Positions 1 to 9,721 of a DNA stretch of 57,575 bases are shown here, one piece after another. The notes below the pieces were generated by a model. That model was given only the letters and a program-made list of their open reading frames with translations. It made no database searches and was not told the origin of the DNA. This DNA is from [Flexibacter] sp. ATCC 35208 (GTDB lineage Bacteria > Bacteroidota > Bacteroidia > Chitinophagales > Chitinophagaceae), in assembly GCF_001975825.1 (NCBI RefSeq), contig NZ_MTKN01000052.1:1-57575 (forward strand). Reading direction: 5' to 3'. Each line of letters begins with the position of its first letter. The first letter of the stretch is position 1. A program made the position numbers and the translations under genes.

Positions 1-124
1 AAGTATAAACAACTTCTTTATTAATACTGGCTTGTTTCGTTAAACAGCTAAAAATTAACAAAAATTTAATAATATTATATTTTGTACTAATTTTATCGAT
101 TGTTATTGTTTAATAAAATGGTTT

Positions 125-1654
125 ATGCGGTTATTTAAGGATAATATAAAAATCGTTCACTTTTCTTTATTAATAAGTTGTCTTAACTTCTTATTCTTTC
201 ATTTTCCCTTTTTCAAATTTATTTTTAATAATGTTGATTATAAAAGTTTTAACGGTATTTCCATTATTATTTGTTTTGTTATCCTAATGCTGGTTGCAAA
301 TTCTTTTGTCTTTTTTTTGATGTTCTTTCTATTTCGCTTTGTAGGAAAAATTATCCTGGCATTACTCTTTATTGTCAGCGCAATTGCAGTTTACTTTATT
401 AATACTTACGGTGTTATAATAAATGCAGAAATGATGGGTAATGTGCTAAATACCAATTATGCTGAGGCGTCAGGGTTTTTTTCCATAAAATTACTACTCT
501 ATATAATTCTGCTTGGTGTTATTCCTGCCATTATTATCATAAAAGCCAAAATAGTACATGTAACATTCAAGCGATTTTTAGTCATCGCTTTAGCTAGTTT
601 ATTATTTATGTTAACTGTAGTATTTGCCAATTCCCAAAATTGGTTGTGGGTTGATAAAAATTCAAAAGTATTAGGTGGGCTTGCAATGCCATGGAGTTAC
701 ACAGTAAATCTTTCTTTGTTTTTTGTACATAAACACCAGGAAAATGAAAAAGAAATATTATTGCCAGATGCTACCATAAAAGATAACCGGAAATCGGTTG
801 TTGTCTTAGTGATAGGAGAATCCGCCAGAAGTGAGAATTTTTCTTTATACGGGTATAGTAAAAATACAAATCCATTGCTTTCAAAAACCCCTGGTGTATT
901 TCATTTTAATGCTACCTCTTGCGCCACCTACACTACTGCAGGTGTAAAGTGTATTTTAGAAGCTAAAAATACCGGCGAGTTGTATGAGATTTTACCCAAT
1001 TATTTATATAGAAATGGCGTTGAGGTTGTCTGGAGAACCACAAACTGGGGAGAACCACCTGTTCATATAAAAAATTACCTGAACAAAGAGGCGCTGATGA
1101 AAGATTGTAAAGGCGATGAATGCGATTATGATGAAGTTCTTTTGAATAACCTGAAAGAGCAAATAGCAGCAAGTACAAAAAACAAGATATTGATAATTTT
1201 GCACACAAGTACAAGTCATGGACCTGAGTATAGCAAAAAGTATCCGCCTCAGTTCGAAACTTTTAAGCCAGTCTGTAATAGCGTTGAATTAGCAAAATGT
1301 TCTAGTACAGAACTGGTCAACGCTTATGACAATACGATTCGTTATACCGACTATATTTTATACAATGTGATTGAAGATTTAAAACAATTAAAGGAATATA
1401 GAAGTGCAATGATTTTTGTTTCCGACCATGGCGAATCTTTAGGAGAAAAAAATCTATACATGCATGGTTTGCCTTTAAGCCTGGCGCCGAAACAACAATA
1501 TGACATTCCTTTTATAGTTTGGACATCTGAAAACAGTTTAAAACCATTGAACACAGAAAAATCATTGTCACAAGACTACGTATTTCACAGTGTTTTAAAT
1601 TTTTTGGGCATACAAAGTCCTGTTTATAATGAGGAATTGAACATTTTTAAATAG
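125..1654 (+). CDS. Lipid A phosphoethanolamine transferase-like (EptA/sulfatase family) membrane enzyme
   Basis: Predicted inner-membrane enzyme that moves phosphoethanolamine from phosphatidylethanolamine to lipid A or another periplasmic acceptor. Residues 1-175 hold about five hydrophobic helices; a sulfatase-fold domain follows from about residue 215. It shows the metal-binding start VIGESARSENFSLYGY, a TSCATYTT stretch at the position of the phosphorylated threonine, and a late VSDHGES motif with MHG after it. At 509 residues it is slightly shorter than typical EptA (about 540). It has no same-strand partner in the window. In this family the modification often gives cationic-peptide resistance; which acceptor is used here cannot be read from sequence. 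Confidence 0.88.
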   Translation: MRLFKDNIKIVHFSLLISCLNFLFFHFPFFKFIFNNVDYKSFNGISIIICFVILMLVANSFVFFLMFFLFRFVGKIILALLFIVSAIAVYFINTYGVIINAEMMGNVLNTNYAEASGFFSIKLLLYIILLGVIPAIIIIKAKIVHVTFKRFLVIALASLLFMLTVVFANSQNWLWVDKNSKVLGGLAMPWSYTVNLSLFFVHKHQENEKEILLPDATIKDNRKSVVVLVIGESARSENFSLYGYSKNTNPLLSKTPGVFHFNATSCATYTTAGVKCILEAKNTGELYEILPNYLYRNGVEVVWRTTNWGEPPVHIKNYLNKEALMKDCKGDECDYDEVLLNNLKEQIAASTKNKILIILHTSTSHGPEYSKKYPPQFETFKPVCNSVELAKCSSTELVNAYDNTIRYTDYILYNVIEDLKQLKEYRSAMIFVSDHGESLGEKNLYMHGLPLSLAPKQQYDIPFIVWTSENSLKPLNTEKSLSQDYVFHSVLNFLGIQSPVYNEELNIFK

Positions 1655-2896
1655 CGGAAGACTATGATTAATTGCGCCTGACGTGGAAGATAACCTGTCC
1701 GCTTCTCCAAAATACTGTGCCAGACATTCCAAAGTATGGGAAAGCTTTTTGGCACGAAGCGAATGAGTGAGGACGATGCTCTGTTCCATATAATACTATT
1801 GAAGACATTAAGTTCAATGCGCTGAACGTAGTATTAGCATACGAACCGAATAAAACCATAGTAGAAAATACAAGCCGCTGTTCCTGCAACAGGCTGCCTG
1901 GTGTTTTAACCATTTATTGGGATAACAGTGAGAAAATGAACATGATTTACTTTTTTTAAAAGATGCGTGAGGTAAATATTTCTTTTAAAGCATGATTGTA
2001 GTATGGTCACGAAATTAGAACTAATATTAGGCTGCTGAAAGTAGGTACGTCGCCGTCCCTTAACCACTTTGAAGTTAGAAATGAGCCTGACAATGGATGA
2101 CAACGAAAAAAAGTTTGATAAATTCACGGCCCTGCAACAGCAGATCTACGCAGGACCAGATGCGTATAAGCACAGTATTCTCTGCGACTGTTGCTCCATA
2201 TTCGCTAATAAATGGAACCTGCTGGTAGTCGTGATAGAGAACTTCCCGAATGAGATCATCGAAATCCACACCGAATCTTATTGGAGAGAAACGTTTTAGG
2301 ATAGAGAGTTTATTTATTCGCGTATTTCCGGCGGTAGAACAGTTGCGTGACCATCATGCTTGCAGCCATGATAACAAGTGTATACTTAAAGGTAGCATCA
2401 CCAGGACCCACTACCGGGAGGGCCAACATACATAGCTTTTCCACCCGATACATTTGTGAGTAAGTGACACCAGCACGGCCCGGATCAGACTCAAGAAAGC
2501 ACTGGGGGCAAGCGTGGAAAGCATGTCCTGCACTCCTTTCGCAGCGGCCATAAAGTTATAGAACAGTACGCTCCACAGCATGGATAGAAGTATATAAAGA
2601 AGAATGTAAGGAAGTTGCCTAATGGATTTTTTATTGCACCTCAATTATAATATATAATACCTGATTTTTCGAAAATAAAAAAAAGAAATTTATCCGGATT
2701 ACATTTTACTTTACAGCTATTATGTAACCCGTTTTACTATTCCATCTTTAAGACAAGATCTCTTATTGTTTATCCTTTAAAAAACCCGTAAGACCCTCAA
2801 ACAACAAAAATCGAAAAACGTATCATGACACTCCCCCCCTGACGAAACATCACCCTCGTCCGGCACTTCAATGCACATACTCTAAAAACAAATTCC
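1655..2896. other. Decayed intergenic stretch without an intact gene
   Basis: About 1.2 kb with only short, interrupted frames. The plus strand holds an HxlR-like remnant (listed separately). On the minus strand, about 2411-2644 gives a hydrophobic segment (LPYILLYILLSMLW and following) that could be the end of a lost membrane protein, but it has no recognisable motif and is cut by stops. The part just before the aminotransferase gene is A/T-rich and presumably carries its promoter, though no clean TAnnTTTG box stands out. Confidence 0.5.
2069..2299 (+). pseudogene. HxlR-type regulator remnant
   Basis: A 76-residue frame whose middle resembles the start of an HxlR winged helix: a Cys-containing lead-in followed by FANKWNLLVVV, comparable to the family's 'C...GGKW..LIL' helix. 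After about 55 residues similarity stops and the frame ends early, whereas HxlR proteins run 100-120 residues and need the rest of the winged helix to bind DNA. Surrounding sequence is also broken. Read as a decayed regulator; the assignment rests on one short motif. Confidence 0.35.
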
Positions 2897-4135
2897 ATGA
2901 CCACTACCCAAGTCCAATTCAACAAAGGGAAAGGTATTCGCCTGTACACCCCTGATCAGGATGAATACATCGACGCAGTGTCCGGCACCTTTAACCTGGC
3001 ATTAGGTTACAGCTACCCCGAACTGGTTGATGCGCTCAAAACCCAGCTGGAAGACCTTATCCACGTATCGTCTTCCTTCACCGGCGACCTTGCCCAGCAT
3101 GTACTGGATAGCATTCTTGCCCATGCACCAGCCCATATCACCACCGGCTGGATGCGCGACATTATTGGTTCCACTGCCAATGAAGGAGCTGTTAAAATTG
3201 CCAATAAGTATAATGGCAGAAATGAGGTCATCAGCCTCTCCCTGTCCCACCACGGACAGACACTTTTCGCGACCGCCATCTCAGGTAATGCCTTCCGGCG
3301 CAAATCTTTCCCAAATACGGTTGTAACTCAAAATGGTATTGTACCTGCGCCCTACTGCTATCGTTGTCCTTTTTCGGCAAAAGGTGCACCTGCCTGTGGT
3401 TTCCTTTGTACAGAAGCCATTCACGACTATGCTGAGTATGCCGCCTCTGGTGGTGTATCATGTATCATCATAGAGCCTATCCTCGGCAATGGTGGCAATA
3501 TCATACCTCCTGAAGGTTACTTTGAACGGGTCCGCAAGATCTGTGATGAGCTGGACATTGTACTGATCGCTGATGAGGTACAGACGGGCATTGGCAGAAC
3601 AGGGCACATGTTTGCAAGTGAGTACTATGACATTAAACCTGACATCATCACACTGGCCAAAGGCCTTGGTGGTATTGGTATTCCTGCTGCAGCTATACTT
3701 TACACACCCCAACTGGCCGTGCTGGAGAAGTTTGAACACTCCTACACATCCGGTGGTAACCTGCTATCGCTGACAGCATCACAGAAGACCATGGAGATTG
3801 TATCCCGGGAAGGTTTCCTGGAAAACGTGCGTGAAAATGGGGCAGTCCTTGGCCGCCTGCTCAACAATCTCAAGGAAAAATATGGCGATGTAATCGGCGA
3901 TGTACGTGGTATCGGCTATATGTGGGGATTAGAAATCGTTGATAAGGATGGTGCGCCAGATGTAGATCTTACTAACAAGATCATTGACATTGGCCTTGAA
4001 AATCATCACCTCATACTGCGTGGCTCCCGTTATGGATTTGGGAATGTCGTGAAAGTAAGACCTTCCCTGACAACAACAGTTGATGACATTGAGGAGATCT
4101 GTGCACGGCTGGATAAGATATTTCATGAACTTTAA
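2897..4135 (+). CDS. Class III PLP-dependent aminotransferase
   Basis: Fold type I, class III (ornithine/GABA/diaminobutyrate-type) aminotransferase of 412 residues, the usual length. The PLP lysine is K255 in TLAKGLGG and the ring-nitrogen aspartate is D226 in LIADEVQTGIGRTG. A four-cysteine loop at 154-171 (YCYRCPF...CGFLC) matches a version common in relatives of GABA and dialkylglycine enzymes. The cofactor loop reads GSTANEGAVK rather than the usual GSEANE. It is the first gene of a same-strand group, with 12 bases to the dehydrogenase start. The pairing suggests an amino group is placed on a carbonyl made by the dehydrogenase, or the reverse; the substrate is unknown. Confidence 0.9.
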   Translation: MTTTQVQFNKGKGIRLYTPDQDEYIDAVSGTFNLALGYSYPELVDALKTQLEDLIHVSSSFTGDLAQHVLDSILAHAPAHITTGWMRDIIGSTANEGAVKIANKYNGRNEVISLSLSHHGQTLFATAISGNAFRRKSFPNTVVTQNGIVPAPYCYRCPFSAKGAPACGFLCTEAIHDYAEYAASGGVSCIIIEPILGNGGNIIPPEGYFERVRKICDELDIVLIADEVQTGIGRTGHMFASEYYDIKPDIITLAKGLGGIGIPAAAILYTPQLAVLEKFEHSYTSGGNLLSLTASQKTMEIVSREGFLENVRENGAVLGRLLNNLKEKYGDVIGDVRGIGYMWGLEIVDKDGAPDVDLTNKIIDIGLENHHLILRGSRYGFGNVVKVRPSLTTTVDDIEEICARLDKIFHEL

Positions 4136-4147
4136 AAATTGCAAATC

Positions 4148-5173
4148 ATGCAAGCTATTGTTTATAACAATCCCTGGGAGATCTCTATCCAGGAAAAGGA
4201 AGAACCATCTATTATACTTCCCGATGAAGTGATCGTAGAGGTCCGTGCTACAGGCATCTGCGGTACAGACCTCAGTATTATTTCCGGTGAGTACATGGCA
4301 CGTCCGCAGGTGATCATCGGGCATGAATCTGCCGGGGTGATCGTGGATAAAGGTTCAGCTGTGGATAATTGCCAGATCGGAGACCGGGTCATCATAGACC
4401 CCACTTACTATTGCGGTTATTGTGATAACTGCCGTAAAGGGCTGCGTAATCATTGCCTGCTGAAATCCTCTACAGAAGCAGGTGTGTCTATTGATGGCAC
4501 ATTCACCCGGTATTTCAAAACCACGCAACGATTTATTTATCCATTGGCAGAGGCAATCCCTTTTGAGCAGGGGGCCATGTCTGAGCCATTGAGTTGTGTG
4601 CTCACAGCTGTAAAGAAATTGCAGGTCACACCCTTCATGCGCACAGCTATATTGGGTGGGGGACCTATTGGCCTGTTGTTCTACCTGGCCCTGAAGCAAT
4701 ATGGTATACGCGAAGGCGTGATCTATGAAGCATCGGGTCAGCGTATGCAATTGATTGAAAAGAATGACGTGTTGACTGATCGCTGGACCATGTCTCCATC
4801 GTTTGTACCGCAGAAGAACCAGTATGACCTGATCATTGATACCACGGCCAGTCTGCTGGAAAAATCCATCCAGGCTATTGCTGACGGTGGAAAGATCTCA
4901 CTGATGGGATTGCGCAATAATCTGCAAACAATCAATCCACGTGAGATAGCGGATCGCAGTATTTCTATCATTGGCTCCATTGATTCACAGGACACTTTCC
5001 GGCATGCGGTGGATCTCATTAACAGCGGCCAGCTGGAGTTGCAGAAGATCATCACCAATGAGTATGATCTGAATAACTTCGATGCCGCTATAAAGGATCT
5101 GGGTTGCGATCGGACTACCCGTCAGCGAAGTAATAATATCAGTAGTCTTAAATCAGTTATCAGGATCTCTTAA
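4148..5173 (+). CDS. Zinc-dependent medium-chain alcohol/polyol dehydrogenase
   Basis: MDR-family NAD(P)-dependent dehydrogenase. Catalytic zinc ligands are C38 and H59-E60 (GICGTD, GHESAG); structural zinc ligands are C89, C92, C95 and C103 in YYCGYCDNCRKG. The Rossmann motif AILGGGPIGLL lies near residue 170. A TTG nine bases upstream is also in frame, but the ATG is preferred because the product then begins at the normal first strand (MQAIVYNN). It resembles sorbitol/threonine/idonate-type dehydrogenases. Together with the aminotransferase before it and the phosphatase after it, it suggests modification of a phosphorylated polyol- or sugar-like intermediate; this is inference. Confidence 0.88.
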   Translation: MQAIVYNNPWEISIQEKEEPSIILPDEVIVEVRATGICGTDLSIISGEYMARPQVIIGHESAGVIVDKGSAVDNCQIGDRVIIDPTYYCGYCDNCRKGLRNHCLLKSSTEAGVSIDGTFTRYFKTTQRFIYPLAEAIPFEQGAMSEPLSCVLTAVKKLQVTPFMRTAILGGGPIGLLFYLALKQYGIREGVIYEASGQRMQLIEKNDVLTDRWTMSPSFVPQKNQYDLIIDTTASLLEKSIQAIADGGKISLMGLRNNLQTINPREIADRSISIIGSIDSQDTFRHAVDLINSGQLELQKIITNEYDLNNFDAAIKDLGCDRTTRQRSNNISSLKSVIRIS

Positions 5174-5184
5174 AGTTAACCAGT

Positions 5185-5868
5185 ATGAAGTACATCATTT
5201 TTGATATAGACGGTACATTGACCGACACCACTGCAATAGACGACCATTGTTATACCCGTGCGATAGAAGATTGCTTTGGTTTTAAAGATTTCGAAACGAA
5301 TTATGGATATTATCAGAATACCACAGACAGTGGCATTATCGACCAGTTGTGCCGTGAGAGACTGGGTCGCACATTTACTGAAGCAGAGCGGGATCATTTC
5401 ATCACTCACTTCTGTGGATTATTGCAGCAGGCCTACCAGGAAGATCCTGCTACCATTCGTGAAATAACGAAGGCAGGAGCTGTGATCGGGCTGTTATGCC
5501 AGCAGGAGCATTATAGTGTAGGACTTGCTACAGGAGGATGGCGGCAATCGGCACATTTTAAACTGCAATGTGCGGGGATTGATGTAAGTGCCTGTACAGC
5601 TTCTTTTGCACAGGATGCACTGGCGAGGCAGGATATTATCCATGCTACAATCCGGAAGATGAATGAAAAAAATGGACTGGATACTGCACCGCCCGGCATC
5701 GTTTATGTGGGAGATGGTGTGTGGGATTATCTCACTACGCAGCAGATGGGTATTGGGTTCATTGGCATTGCCAATAAGAAACTCGCTCACCTGGAGGATA
5801 TTATCAGGATTGAAGATTACGATCAGCTCTATCAGCATATAGGATTATATGCTGAGAAGATCAAGTAA
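5185..5868 (+). CDS. HAD-superfamily phosphatase
   Basis: Haloacid dehalogenase hydrolase of 227 residues. Motif I is FDIDGTLTDT, with D7 as nucleophile and D9 as acid/base. The helical cap spans about 15-95, motif II is in GLATGGW, and motif IV is VYVGDGVWD. This is the phosphoglycolate phosphatase/beta-phosphoglucomutase-like subclass I. It starts 11 bases after the dehydrogenase gene and so is probably cotranscribed, and it is the likely dephosphorylating step of the cluster. A perfect palindrome follows and may end or attenuate the transcript before the transporter gene. Confidence 0.87.
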   Translation: MKYIIFDIDGTLTDTTAIDDHCYTRAIEDCFGFKDFETNYGYYQNTTDSGIIDQLCRERLGRTFTEAERDHFITHFCGLLQQAYQEDPATIREITKAGAVIGLLCQQEHYSVGLATGGWRQSAHFKLQCAGIDVSACTASFAQDALARQDIIHATIRKMNEKNGLDTAPPGIVYVGDGVWDYLTTQQMGIGFIGIANKKLAHLEDIIRIEDYDQLYQHIGLYAEKIK

Positions 5869-5873
5869 AAAAG

Positions 5874-5907
5874 TGCTTCACCGCAGCCCATGGGCTGCGG
5901 TGAAGCA
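5874..5907. terminator. Perfect 34-bp palindrome between the HAD and MFS genes
   Basis: The self-complementary arms TGCTTCACCGCAGCCCA and TGGGCTGCGGTGAAGCA form a strong GC-rich hairpin without a T-tract on the plus strand. It may be a terminator, attenuator or mRNA 3' stabiliser separating the three-enzyme unit from the transporter. Confidence 0.5.
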
Positions 5908-5958
5908 TGCTGATAATGACCTGCGGTACGCCTTTAACAGATTAATAAATGTGAATTT

Positions 5959-7107
5959 ATGCTTTCAGTTACGATTGACCAGAAACGTTCCTACCGTATA
6001 GCGACGTCCATTTTCTTTTTTATAGCAGGCCTGACCTATTCAAGTTGGGCCTGCCGTATTCATGATATCAAATCACAATTTGGGCTGGGGAACGCCGGGC
6101 TGGGGAGTGTCCTCTTTGCATTGCCCATCGGGCTGATGGTGAGCCTGCCTGTGTCCGGGTGGCTGGTGACAAAGACGGGAAGCAGGAAGGTATTAATAGC
6201 CGCCGGCCTACTGTTTCCAGTTATGCTTACATTTATTGGATTTACCACACACATCTGGCAGTTGGTCATCGTATTATTCTGCTTTGGGTTTATGAACAAC
6301 CTGTTTGAAATATCCATGAATACGCAGGCTGTGGGTATTGAGAATTTATATGGGCGCTCGATCATGGCTTCCTTTCATGGGCTTTGGAGCCTGGCGGGAT
6401 TTACGGGTGTGGGTATTGGTACCCTGGCTGTAAATCTGAACTGGCCTATATGGCAGCACTTCCTGCTAGTAGCGTTGCTATGCTGGGTGCTGGTATTCAG
6501 TGCCAGATCATACCTGTTGCCAGCCGATGCGCCTACGGATGATGGGCCACTGTTTGCCATGCCGGATAGGAAGATCATGCAGCTGGGATTGATCGCGTTT
6601 GCCAGCCTGGTCACAGAGGGGACTATGCTTGACTGGAGCGGGGTATATTTCCAGAAAGTGGTGCAGGTGCCTGAGGCATTGACAACGGTGGGGTATATCG
6701 CTTTTATGAGTACGATGGCCGGTGGTCGATTTGTAGCGGATAAGGTAGTGACACGCCTGGGTGTGAAGCATGTGCTGACATATGCTGGTATGATCAGTAG
6801 TACAGGGTTATTAATCGCTATTTTCTTCCCGCATATCATGACGGCTACGCTGGGTTTCCTGTTGGTAGGGATTGGCGTTTCGTCTATTGTGCCATTGGTA
6901 TTGGCATTGGCAGGTAAGTCAGACACGTTACCGCCGGGCATGGCAATAGCTGCGGTGTCCACCGTAGGGTTCCTTGGATTCCTGATTGGTCCTCCGATGA
7001 TCGGTTTTATAGCAGAAGCTCTGGATTTGCGATGGTCATTTGGTTTAATTGCTTTGTTTGCCAGCTGCACTATCTGGCTGACACATGGTATTGATACAAA
7101 ACAATAA
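5959..7107 (+). CDS. MFS transporter (YbjJ/FucP-like)
   Basis: Inner-membrane transporter of 382 residues with about 12 hydrophobic segments. The MFS loop 2-3 signature appears as GWLVTKTGSRK around residues 67-77. The overall look matches the small YbjJ-like MFS group in which the N-terminal half ends in a FHGLWSLAGFTG segment. It could export the product or import the substrate of the upstream enzymes. The following DUF1349 gene begins four bases after its stop, so the two are probably translated from one message. Confidence 0.88.
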   Translation: MLSVTIDQKRSYRIATSIFFFIAGLTYSSWACRIHDIKSQFGLGNAGLGSVLFALPIGLMVSLPVSGWLVTKTGSRKVLIAAGLLFPVMLTFIGFTTHIWQLVIVLFCFGFMNNLFEISMNTQAVGIENLYGRSIMASFHGLWSLAGFTGVGIGTLAVNLNWPIWQHFLLVALLCWVLVFSARSYLLPADAPTDDGPLFAMPDRKIMQLGLIAFASLVTEGTMLDWSGVYFQKVVQVPEALTTVGYIAFMSTMAGGRFVADKVVTRLGVKHVLTYAGMISSTGLLIAIFFPHIMTATLGFLLVGIGVSSIVPLVLALAGKSDTLPPGMAIAAVSTVGFLGFLIGPPMIGFIAEALDLRWSFGLIALFASCTIWLTHGIDTKQ

Positions 7108-7111
7108 CAAT

Positions 7112-7642
7112 ATGAAATGGATGAATGAACCGGCCCAATGGGCTGGTGATAATCAGCAGCTGTCGATGACAGTAGATGCTGATACAGACTTCTGGCGTGT
7201 CACGCATTACGGTTTTATACGTGATAATGGGCCGTTTTATTACGTGGAGCGGGAAGGTGATTTTGTAGCCAGTGTGAAGGTGAGAGGGCAATATCGGGAG
7301 CTTTTTCATCAGGCAGGCTTGATGGTGCGGCTTGATGAAAAGAACTGGATCAAGACCGGCATAGAGTATGTGGACGGGGTGCAAAACGTAAGTGCTGTAG
7401 TCACACGGGAGGTATCTGACTGGTCTGTGGTACCCAGGAATGATAGTCCGGATGCGCTCTGGCTAAATTTGTTGCGAAAGGGTGATTATGTGGAGATCAG
7501 TTATTCATTTGATGGAGAAAGATATGAGATGTTGCGGCTGGCTTATTTTCCGCCGGGAGGAATAGTCCGGGTAGGGCTTGTGGCCGCTGCACCGGGTAAG
7601 GAATCATTTTCAGTGTTGTTTGAAGATTTTCGGGTAAATTAA
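7112..7642 (+). CDS. DUF1349 (YteU/concanavalin-like) protein
   Basis: Soluble protein of about 176 residues of the DUF1349 family, a beta-sandwich with concanavalin A-like fold. Typical family segments are DFWRVTHYGFIRDNGPF, QAGLMVRLDEKNWIKTGIE and the late strand FSVLFEDFRV. An ATG 27 bases upstream is in frame but overlaps the transporter gene; the start chosen lies just after the transporter stop and gives the usual N-terminus (MKWMNEP). There is no signal peptide. The family's biochemistry is unknown; a carbohydrate-binding or isomerase-like role is only a guess from the fold. Confidence 0.85.
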   Translation: MKWMNEPAQWAGDNQQLSMTVDADTDFWRVTHYGFIRDNGPFYYVEREGDFVASVKVRGQYRELFHQAGLMVRLDEKNWIKTGIEYVDGVQNVSAVVTREVSDWSVVPRNDSPDALWLNLLRKGDYVEISYSFDGERYEMLRLAYFPPGGIVRVGLVAAAPGKESFSVLFEDFRVN

Positions 7643-7802
7643 AAGAGGCTGTCAATAGTAATTTTTGCCTGATTTTATTCGGGTACCTTGTAGCAACTGC
7701 TGCGCAAGCAGATGAAAGTTGCCTGCAAGAGTTTAGCTATACGAAAATATCAATGGCAAGCCCCCCGGCAGACATGAAATTCATGAATGTTAATCTGAGT
7801 TT

Positions 7803-8677
7803 TCAACATCCACCTTTACTGGGTATGACATAGATCACGTTGCCTGAAACTAATAAATTAAAGACCTTATCTTCTACAGAAGGAAGTAATCGTCGTAGGA
7901 TGTCCTTAGCCCCCTGGTATTAGACTCTGAACTAGAAGTGATAGGAGCGAATCCACCTTTGATCTGTTTTACATCGAAAGCCACACCACCCTCACTGCTC
8001 ACCACCGCCCAGTTTTCGCCATTATCGGTCGATCTTATTATCCTTCTCATACTGATCGCCACCAGTACGCCATTCGACTCTGCCAAATTCCCTACCAAGC
8101 CTCCGGTATGGACATGTTTCCAGGTTTTTCCATTGTTAGCAGTTTTAAAAAAGCCGCTGTCGGTGCCGATGAAAATTGTACCTCCGGCAGTCTCAAAAAC
8201 GCTGCGTATTCGTGGCTCCTGAAAATTTTCGAATATCGGCGACCATACACTCGTTCCGTTTGTTTTTTTCAAATTTACCCCCCAGTAATTGAAGGCAAAT
8301 ATCCAGGACTTACCGGGGGCAATGCTGCTATGTTCGTCAGGGAAAATCTCTTTGGTCCAAAAAGGAGCTGTGGCATTTGGTGCACTGTGATAGAGTCCGT
8401 TTCCAACTCTTAAAAACAGCCCTTTATCATTTGCAAAGAAACTATTTCCCTGGATACTATCTCCCCGCAAATTTTCGGGCAGCCCTTTGCTGATGTCCTG
8501 CCAGGTTTGTCCGCCATCTGTAGATTTAAAAACGATCTTTGCAGTTCCGGTGGTATCTGCTTTTTGATTTTGGAGATTATTCGCGATAAAGGATGCCTGT
8601 GGAATTTCAGGTGCCTGATTATAGGAAAAGAGGAATTGAAAAAAGAGCAGGAAAGCAAGATTATAGATGATCTTCAT
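7803..8677 (-). pseudogene. BNR/Asp-box (sialidase-like propeller) protein, C-terminus frameshifted and shortened
   Basis: Secreted protein with an N-terminal hydrophobic signal and Asp-box repeats STDGGQTW, TANNGKTW and STDNGENW, the beta-propeller type of exo-sialidase-like and Ycf48-like repeat proteins. The main frame ends soon after RTSYDD, where another Asp-box would be expected. A neighbouring frame then continues as LPSVEDKVFNLLVSGNVIY and stops with GGC, a typical ending for this family. So a frameshift, probably with loss of a repeat or more, separates the two. The stop of the long frame is at 7874. Its start overlaps the divergent winged-helix gene. Function unknown; a sensor partner of the neighbouring winged-helix protein is possible. 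Confidence 0.65.
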
Positions 8678-9086
8678 GACTGGAAATGATTCTTTGAGTG
8701 TTGTTGGATTTTATGTAAAAAATAAGTTCCGGAAAGAAGAGGCGAAAGTATCAATCCCCGATAATAATGATTACCTGCAATTAGGAAGCTTTAGATTCTA
8801 CGCAGATAATAATGTGCTGAAAACTGAGGATAAAAGTATTACGCTTTCGGAAAAAGAAACAAAAGCACTAAAAATATTTGCAGAAAATATATATCAGGTC
8901 GTAGAAAGGGAAAAACTGATGAAAGAGATTTGGGAAGACAAAGGCCTGGTGGTCATCAGTAGAAATGTTGATGTATTGGTGTCAAAATTACGTAAGAAAT
9001 TAACCGACGATCACTCCATTAAATTTATTAATGTACCCGGCAGGGGTTACAAATTTATTATTGAGTCGATACCAGTTAAAAATTAA
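8676..9086 (+). pseudogene. Winged-helix (OmpR-type) regulator missing its N-terminal sensor half
   Basis: C-terminal trans_reg_C winged-helix DNA-binding domain, residues about 45-135, with LSEKETKALKIF, EREKLMKEIW, RNVDVLVSKLRKKL and NVPGRGYKF. No receiver domain precedes it. Residues 5-30 (VVGFYVKNKFRKEE) look like the end of a membrane segment followed by a linker. This matches a Bacteroidota group with a signal peptide, a periplasmic part, one membrane helix and a cytoplasmic winged helix; here the first half is gone and replaced by the start of the opposing BNR gene. It may still be made as a free DNA-binding domain. The truncation is inferred from the usual family layout. Confidence 0.6.
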
Positions 9087-9721
9087 GTAACGTGTAAAAC
9101 AATTTAGATTGTGATGAATACTTTGTCAATTGTCATGATCATTCCGTTTTGATTATTAATGGTTTAAGTTTAAAAATAAGCCACAAATCTTCTATCTCCT
9201 GGCTTGAAATTTTATAATTATCGATCGACTTGAGACAATCTGTCAATAATCAATAATATTTGATTTGAAAACTTACCGGCAGCGACCACTAAAAGCTTTA
9301 TAAACAATCGATTTGTAAGGTTTTTTTATTCCCACGAATACCATTTTTATCTGTTCTATCCACATGCAGAATTGCAGCATCTTTCATCGCTATCAAATGG
9401 TGGCACAATTCCCCCTATGAACCCTAAACCAATTTCCTATGCACATTTTAGAGAACTGTCTTAACTACGCATCCAGGTTAGATGATACTGATCCAACCAC
9501 CTTTGAGAAATTCGATAAAGAATAGATGACAGCAACTAATTGACACTATTAATTCCGCTCTTAAGGATAAATAAATAGACAAGGGCATTAAACAAAAACG
9601 CAACAAAGTCAGGAGTAACTGATCTGCTGATAGTATTAAGAAAAATTGGTACCTTGGCTCCCCATAAATCAAAATCAGGTGTGAAATCCTTAACCTTCAT
9701 GCCCCTAACACTAACTTATAT
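9087..9721. other. Gene-free stretch
   Basis: About 630 A/T-rich bases with only short, unlikely frames. The longest plausible one is 28 codons starting MHILENCLNYAS near 9439; nothing supports it as a gene. No structured RNA or inverted repeat was recognised. The last part must hold the promoter of the collagen-like lipoprotein. Confidence 0.5.

Noticed and set aside
6375..7070. A 231-codon minus-strand frame opposite the MFS gene
   Set aside because: It mirrors a clear transporter gene and has low-complexity composition typical of antisense shadow.
9478..9672. 64-codon minus-strand frame in the gap before the collagen-like lipoprotein
   Set aside because: Hydrophobic by A/T composition only; no motif or start context.
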